Notes under the pieces: generated by a model
What the model was told of the DNA's origin: nothing
The model's database searches: none
The model's input: the letters and a program-made list of their open reading frames with translations, nothing else
DNA from: a virus
Virus record (IMG/VR): IMGVR_UViG_3300027985_000265
Span: 1-27,644 of that record
Length of the DNA stretch: 27,644 nucleotides
Direction: 5' to 3' (one strand)
Translations under genes and position numbers: made by a program
In this document: in pieces, positions 24,290 through 27,644 of the stretch
Layout of the letters: every line of letters begins with the position of its first letter
Numbering within the stretch: the first letter of the stretch is position 1

Positions 24290-24496
24290 ATGTTACAAAA
24301 TAAAACACGAATAAGATTGACTTGGTATGCTGTAGTTTCTTCTACAGCTATTGCCATTTTAGGAGTATTTAAAGGTATGGAAACATTAGCTATAACTGCT
24401 TTAGGAGTTATAAGTACAGTATCTATGGCTTATATAGGTAGTAAAGCTTATACTAATGCTAAATTTATGGAAACAAATGTCAAAAATAAAGAATAA
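24290..24496 (+). CDS. Holin-like membrane protein (68 aa)
   Basis: A 68-residue protein with two hydrophobic helices, about residues 11-27 (TWYAVVSSTAIAILGVF) and 31-52 (ETLAITALGVISTVSMAYIG), and charged ends. The size, topology and position directly after the M15 endolysin gene are those of a holin, which makes holes in the inner membrane and releases the endolysin. It overlaps the next gene by 20 bases when the ATG at 24477 is used. Confidence 0.7.
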   Translation: MLQNKTRIRLTWYAVVSSTAIAILGVFKGMETLAITALGVISTVSMAYIGSKAYTNAKFMETNVKNKE

Positions 24497-25112
24497 TATA
24501 TCAGTATTAATATGGGTAGTATTTATTTTTATACTATTACCTATATTATTTAACACAAATTATAAGCATAATTTAATAAAATTTTTAGGTGGTTATACAA
24601 CTAAAGATACTATTAAAATTTCTATAGATACTCTAGATATTAAAATAGATACTACTAGAATCATAAATAATTGGATAGAAGTTAATGCAGATTTATTTGA
24701 ACCTATTATAATAGATAATACTAAAGATAGTATTGTTTATAAAGATAGTATTATTTATTTAAATAATGGTATAATATACGATTATAAAAATTCTATAACT
24801 GATAGTTTATTATTTGGTTATATACATACTAGTATAGATTATGGAAATAAAAAAATATTAGCTCAAAATTTGGTTTATAAACCAAAATTTCCTATTATTA
24901 TAACAAAAACTATACCTATTCTAAAAACTATAGAAACAAATACTTATAATAATTATAAAATAGGTGGAGGATTTGATATAAATAGTTTAGGAGATATAGG
25001 TATAATAGGGGCTTATCAAAATAATAAAGGACTTCAATATACTATAACTTATGAATTAAATAATAGTATTCCTAATAATAGTTTAAGATTTGGTATAATA
25101 AAATTTTTTTAA
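24477..25112 (+). CDS. Spanin-like protein with N-terminal membrane anchor (211 aa)
   Basis: The ATG at 24477 (MSKIKNNI) gives 211 residues; an upstream ATG at 24456 in the same frame adds seven and cannot be excluded. Residues about 9-23 are hydrophobic (SVLIWVVFIFILLPI), a membrane anchor or uncleaved signal. The periplasmic part is rich in Asp, Ile, Thr and Asn with a regular beta pattern. It ends in a Gly-rich beta stretch (YKIGGGFDINSLGDIGIIGA, then RFGIIKFF), like an outer-membrane-facing beta end. Next to an endolysin and holin this suggests a spanin-type function, joining inner and outer membranes at lysis. No lipobox was seen. Confidence 0.6.
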   Translation: MSKIKNNISVLIWVVFIFILLPILFNTNYKHNLIKFLGGYTTKDTIKISIDTLDIKIDTTRIINNWIEVNADLFEPIIIDNTKDSIVYKDSIIYLNNGIIYDYKNSITDSLLFGYIHTSIDYGNKKILAQNLVYKPKFPIIITKTIPILKTIETNTYNNYKIGGGFDINSLGDIGIIGAYQNNKGLQYTITYELNNSIPNNSLRFGIIKFF

Positions 25113-26771
25113 ATGGCAACTATAACACTACAAATAAGTTCTTTAAACTCTTTTGAAACTGTTTGGAATATGACTTCTGGTAATTTTACATTACCTTTAA
25201 AAAGTGGATTATTTACACATGACTTCTATGTAGATTATGGTGATGGAACACCTGCTGTCCATGTAAGTAGTTATAATGATCCTAATGCTACTCATAGTTA
25301 TGTCTCTGATGGTACTTATATTATAAAAATATCTGGTATTTGTGAAACATGGAATATAAATAATAATTCTAATATAAAAGATAAATTAGTATCTATACAA
25401 AATTGGGGTAGTGTTGGTTTTAAATCTCTAAATTATGGATTTTATGGATGTTCTAATTTAGTATCTTTACCTTCTGGTGGTATAACTGGGTCAGAACAAG
25501 TAACAGATTTTAGTGGTACATTTGGTGCATCTGGATTAACTTCTATACCTTCTGATTTATTCAGTCTAAATACTAATGCCACTTTATTTAATTCTGTATT
25601 TCAAGATTGTGATGGATTTACATCTATACCTAGTACATTATTTAGTAATAATACTAATGCTACTAGCTTTTATCAATCTTTTTATGGATGTTCTGGTATT
25701 ACTACTGTACCTAGTACATTATTTAGTAATAATATTGATGCTACTAATTTTAGAGGTACATTTAGAAATTGTAATAATTTTATTACATTACCTAGTGGAT
25801 TATTCAATAATAATATTAATGTAGAATCCTTTACAGAAACATTTAGAAATAGTGCTATTACATCTATACCTTCTGGATTATTTGATAATTGTACTAATCT
25901 ACTATATTGCGAATCTACTTTTGATAATTGCTATTCTTTATCTAGTATTCCTATTGGATTATTTTCTAATAATACCTTAGTTCAAACTTTTAAAAGTGTA
26001 TTTTATAATTGTGATAGTTTGACATCTATACCAGATAATTTATTTAATGGTTGTAGTGATAATACTACATTTGAAAGTGCTTTTCAAGGAAGTAGTAATA
26101 TAGTTACAATGGGTAATAATATATTTAATAATTGTAATAATGTCACCACATTTAGAAGAGCTTTTTCAGGTTGTGTTAAACTAACTAATATTTCTACAGG
26201 TTTATTTAATAGTTGTAGTAATGTTACTAGTTTTTATGAAACATTTTTTAATACTGATATATTAAGTATTCCAATTGGATTATTTGATAATTGTCCAAAT
26301 GTAACAACGTTCGAAAGTACGTTTAATCAGATAAATACTACGTCTATTCCAATTGGATTATTTGATAATTGTCCAAATGTAACAACATTTAAGAGTACAT
26401 TTTTAGGATCACCTATTACATCTATACCTTCTGGATTATTTGATAATTGTACTATAGTTACTACATTTGATTCTACATTTAGAGGAACTCTTATCACATC
26501 TGTACCTAATAATTTATTTGATAATAATGTTTTAGTTACTAACTTTACTAGCACTTTTTGGATAACAGGACAATTACATACAGTTCCTTCTGATTTATTT
26601 CAATATAATATAAATGTTACAAGTTTTATACAAACATTTGCTAGTTCTGCGATAACTTTTGCACCTGAATTATGGGTATCACATCCTTTAGCTTCTCATA
26701 CTAACTGTTTTTATTTATGTACTGGTGCAAGTAACTATGCTTCTATACCTAATGATTGGAAAGGATTATAA
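25113..26771 (+). CDS. PKD plus BspA/DUF285-type leucine-rich-repeat protein (552 aa)
   Basis: Starts MATITLQISS, almost the same decapeptide as the FISUMP protein, immediately after the preceding TAA in the same frame. Residues about 33-80 form a PKD-like beta domain (YVDYGDGTP, ATHSYVSDGTYIIKISG). The rest, to about residue 545, consists of about 16 leucine-rich units of 22-28 residues with the pattern S-I-P-x-x-L-F-x-x-x-x-x-x-x-x-F-x-x-x-F-x-x-C, as in BspA/DUF285-type surface proteins of Bacteroidetes and mycoplasmas. Such repeats bind host or matrix proteins. In a phage it should be an adhesin-like virion protein or a surface factor. No signal peptide was found, which favours the virion. 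Confidence 0.8.
   Translation: MATITLQISSLNSFETVWNMTSGNFTLPLKSGLFTHDFYVDYGDGTPAVHVSSYNDPNATHSYVSDGTYIIKISGICETWNINNNSNIKDKLVSIQNWGSVGFKSLNYGFYGCSNLVSLPSGGITGSEQVTDFSGTFGASGLTSIPSDLFSLNTNATLFNSVFQDCDGFTSIPSTLFSNNTNATSFYQSFYGCSGITTVPSTLFSNNIDATNFRGTFRNCNNFITLPSGLFNNNINVESFTETFRNSAITSIPSGLFDNCTNLLYCESTFDNCYSLSSIPIGLFSNNTLVQTFKSVFYNCDSLTSIPDNLFNGCSDNTTFESAFQGSSNIVTMGNNIFNNCNNVTTFRRAFSGCVKLTNISTGLFNSCSNVTSFYETFFNTDILSIPIGLFDNCPNVTTFESTFNQINTTSIPIGLFDNCPNVTTFKSTFLGSPITSIPSGLFDNCTIVTTFDSTFRGTLITSVPNNLFDNNVLVTNFTSTFWITGQLHTVPSDLFQYNINVTSFIQTFASSAITFAPELWVSHPLASHTNCFYLCTGASNYASIPNDWKGL
26268..26388 (+). repeat. Recent internal duplication in the LRR gene
   Basis: A ~38-base stretch starting ATTCCAATTGGATTATTTGA is present at 26268 and again at 26346, 78 bases (26 codons) apart. 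Another ~36-base stretch, encoding TSIPSGLFDNCT, recurs at about 25860 and 26418. Identity at silent positions in an otherwise diverged repeat array indicates recent copying or conversion between units. Confidence 0.75.
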
Positions 26772-26773
26772 TT

Positions 26774-27412
26774 ATGACTTTAAATGATATAGTTGAAAAT
26801 ATTGCATACTCTTTAGGAGATCAATTTAATGATACTCTTAGACAAGCTTTAAAACATACTGTTATTATATATAGGGCAAAATTAATTAAAGATGAACTGG
26901 ATAGAAATTTTATGAGTTATCCAGACTATCTTCAATACTTCTATGCTAAATTGATAAAAATAGATAAAACCCCTTATTGTGATACTTGCAAATTATTAAG
27001 AACAGAAACAAGAATAGCTAAACCTTTAAGAATTAAAGGACTTGGTAAAGCCCCATATAAATTTGTAGGTCAAGTTGATAGTGGAGAATCTTTTGTTTAT
27101 TCTCAATTTGAGGAGTTTAAGTATTTACAACATTTAAAATACCAACATAATACTATATATTATACTTGGAGTGATGGATATATTTATATCTTAAATAATT
27201 TACGGTTATGTAATATTAAAGTTGAATCAATATTTTCTGATCCTAGGGATATTAATATATCATGTGAGGATAGTAAAACTATATTTGCAGATGATAGAGA
27301 ATTTCCTATTTCAGAGGCTTTACTAGTTATTATAAGAAAAGGAATCATTAGTGGTGAGTTTCAGATTATAGGAGATGGTGAAGAAATAACTTTGAAAAAT
27401 GATAACAACTGA
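26774..27412 (+). CDS. Conserved neck/tail structural protein candidate (212 aa)
   Basis: The frame is open from an ATG at 26756 inside the previous gene, but the ATG at 26774 (leader TAATTATG, two bases after the stop) is preferred, giving 212 residues starting MTLNDIVENI. The N-terminal helix bundle (LGDQFNDTLRQALKHTVIIYRAKLI) is followed by a beta-rich part. That part has AKPLRIKGLGKAPYKFVG and a late IFADDREFPISEALLVIIR. This pattern resembles small structural proteins found in tail/neck modules of Bacteroidetes phages, including crAss-like ones. A Cys pair (CDTC at about 69-72) is present. It overlaps the next gene by 14 bases. Confidence 0.6.
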   Translation: MTLNDIVENIAYSLGDQFNDTLRQALKHTVIIYRAKLIKDELDRNFMSYPDYLQYFYAKLIKIDKTPYCDTCKLLRTETRIAKPLRIKGLGKAPYKFVGQVDSGESFVYSQFEEFKYLQHLKYQHNTIYYTWSDGYIYILNNLRLCNIKVESIFSDPRDINISCEDSKTIFADDREFPISEALLVIIRKGIISGEFQIIGDGEEITLKNDNN

Positions 27413-27644
27413 TTTATTATATAAGATGTATATGGAAGTTATTAATATAAGAATTAATAACTTATTAGAAGAAAATTTATCTTATTATACTATATATAAT
27501 AATTTAATTACTAGAATATCATCTTATAAAGATTATATAAATTCTTGTACTAATTATACTATAGAAGAATTTTTAAAACTTACTAATGAAAATAGATTAG
27601 ATAAAATCATATTTAGTAATGATTCTATTTTTATAGAAAGTAAA
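27399..27644 (+). CDS. Unknown protein, 3' end cut by the window edge
   Basis: A frame starting at the ATG at 27399, inside the end of the preceding gene, stays open for 82 codons to the last base. The product begins MITTDLLYKMYMEVINIRIN and is rich in Asn, Tyr and Ile, with helical stretches. Strong overlap with the upstream gene supports it as the next member of the operon. Too little is visible to assign a family; its context suggests a tail or structural protein. Confidence 0.65.
   Translation, partial: MITTDLLYKMYMEVINIRINNLLEENLSYYTIYNNLITRISSYKDYINSCTNYTIEEFLKLTNENRLDKIIFSNDSIFIESK

Noticed and set aside
25103-25115. Programmed frameshift or readthrough joining the spanin-like gene and the LRR gene
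   Set aside because: A T-run precedes TAA and the LRR ATG follows in the same frame, but the LRR start has a good context and a conserved N-terminal peptide shared with the FISUMP protein, so separate translation is more likely.
25576-25824. Second plus-strand frame within the LRR gene
   Set aside because: It is a repeat-driven shadow (recurring LVHYLVIILMLL) in the +1 frame of the repeat array.
1-27644. CRISPR array, insertion sequence, integrase or attachment site
   Set aside because: No spaced direct repeats, no transposase or recombinase motifs and no duplicated att-like core were seen. The window looks like a lytic phage's structural region.

Overview
The window reads as part of the genome of a lytic, tailed, double-stranded DNA phage that infects a member of the Bacteroidetes (Bacteroidota). 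The DNA is very AT-rich and almost every gap between genes is 0-30 bases. Starts lack Shine-Dalgarno sequences and follow A/T-rich leaders, as in Bacteroidetes. Several virion proteins carry domains typical of that phylum and its phages (FISUMP, BspA/DUF285-type leucine-rich repeats, PKD). An HU/IHF-like gene, large terminase, ~775-residue portal and ~505-residue capsid protein occur in that order, which resembles crAss-like phages (Crassvirales) or a close relative. This placement rests on remembered family features, not a search. Stops are standard and mostly TAA, and I see no stop-codon recoding.

Layout. Bases 1-1318 hold two leftward genes: a 67-aa membrane protein and a 194-aa protein with MCP-like codon use and its own terminator. 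Bases 1319-1849 are a gene-free divergent region with a long hairpin, tandem 11-bp G-rich repeats, a strong rightward terminator with no gene before it, and a possible promoter. From 1850 to the right edge every gene points right. First comes a DNA-handling and packaging block (1850-8189): unknown protein, HU/IHF-like protein, unknown protein, Topo mini-A/Spo11-like Toprim protein, PD-(D/E)XK nuclease, small membrane protein, degenerate HAD protein and large terminase.

Next is the head block (8211-14494): portal, probable scaffold, major capsid protein (MCP) followed by a terminator, and a head-associated protein. The neck/tail block (14496-22412) holds an adaptor-like protein, an abundant 409-aa structural protein followed by a terminator, a Cys-cluster protein, a FISUMP protein, a small beta-rich protein, a 985-aa tail fibre and a probable fibre-assembly protein. 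A lysis-like cassette (22412-25112) holds membrane proteins, a permuted papain-like peptidase, a zinc M15-type peptidase, a holin-like protein and a spanin-like protein. A PKD plus leucine-rich-repeat adhesin-like protein and two further genes follow, the last cut by the window edge.

Reading as a system: the packaging block processes and loads DNA through the portal into a scaffolded MCP shell. Terminators after MCP and the 409-aa protein would enrich those transcripts. The fibre, FISUMP and LRR proteins are probable host- or surface-binding parts, and two of them share an N-terminal decapeptide. The peptidase/holin/spanin-like group would open the host cell. The least ordinary items are the shared N-terminal tag, the circularly permuted FISUMP domain, the catalytically altered HAD protein, the Topo mini-A gene inside the packaging operon, and the structured divergent control region.
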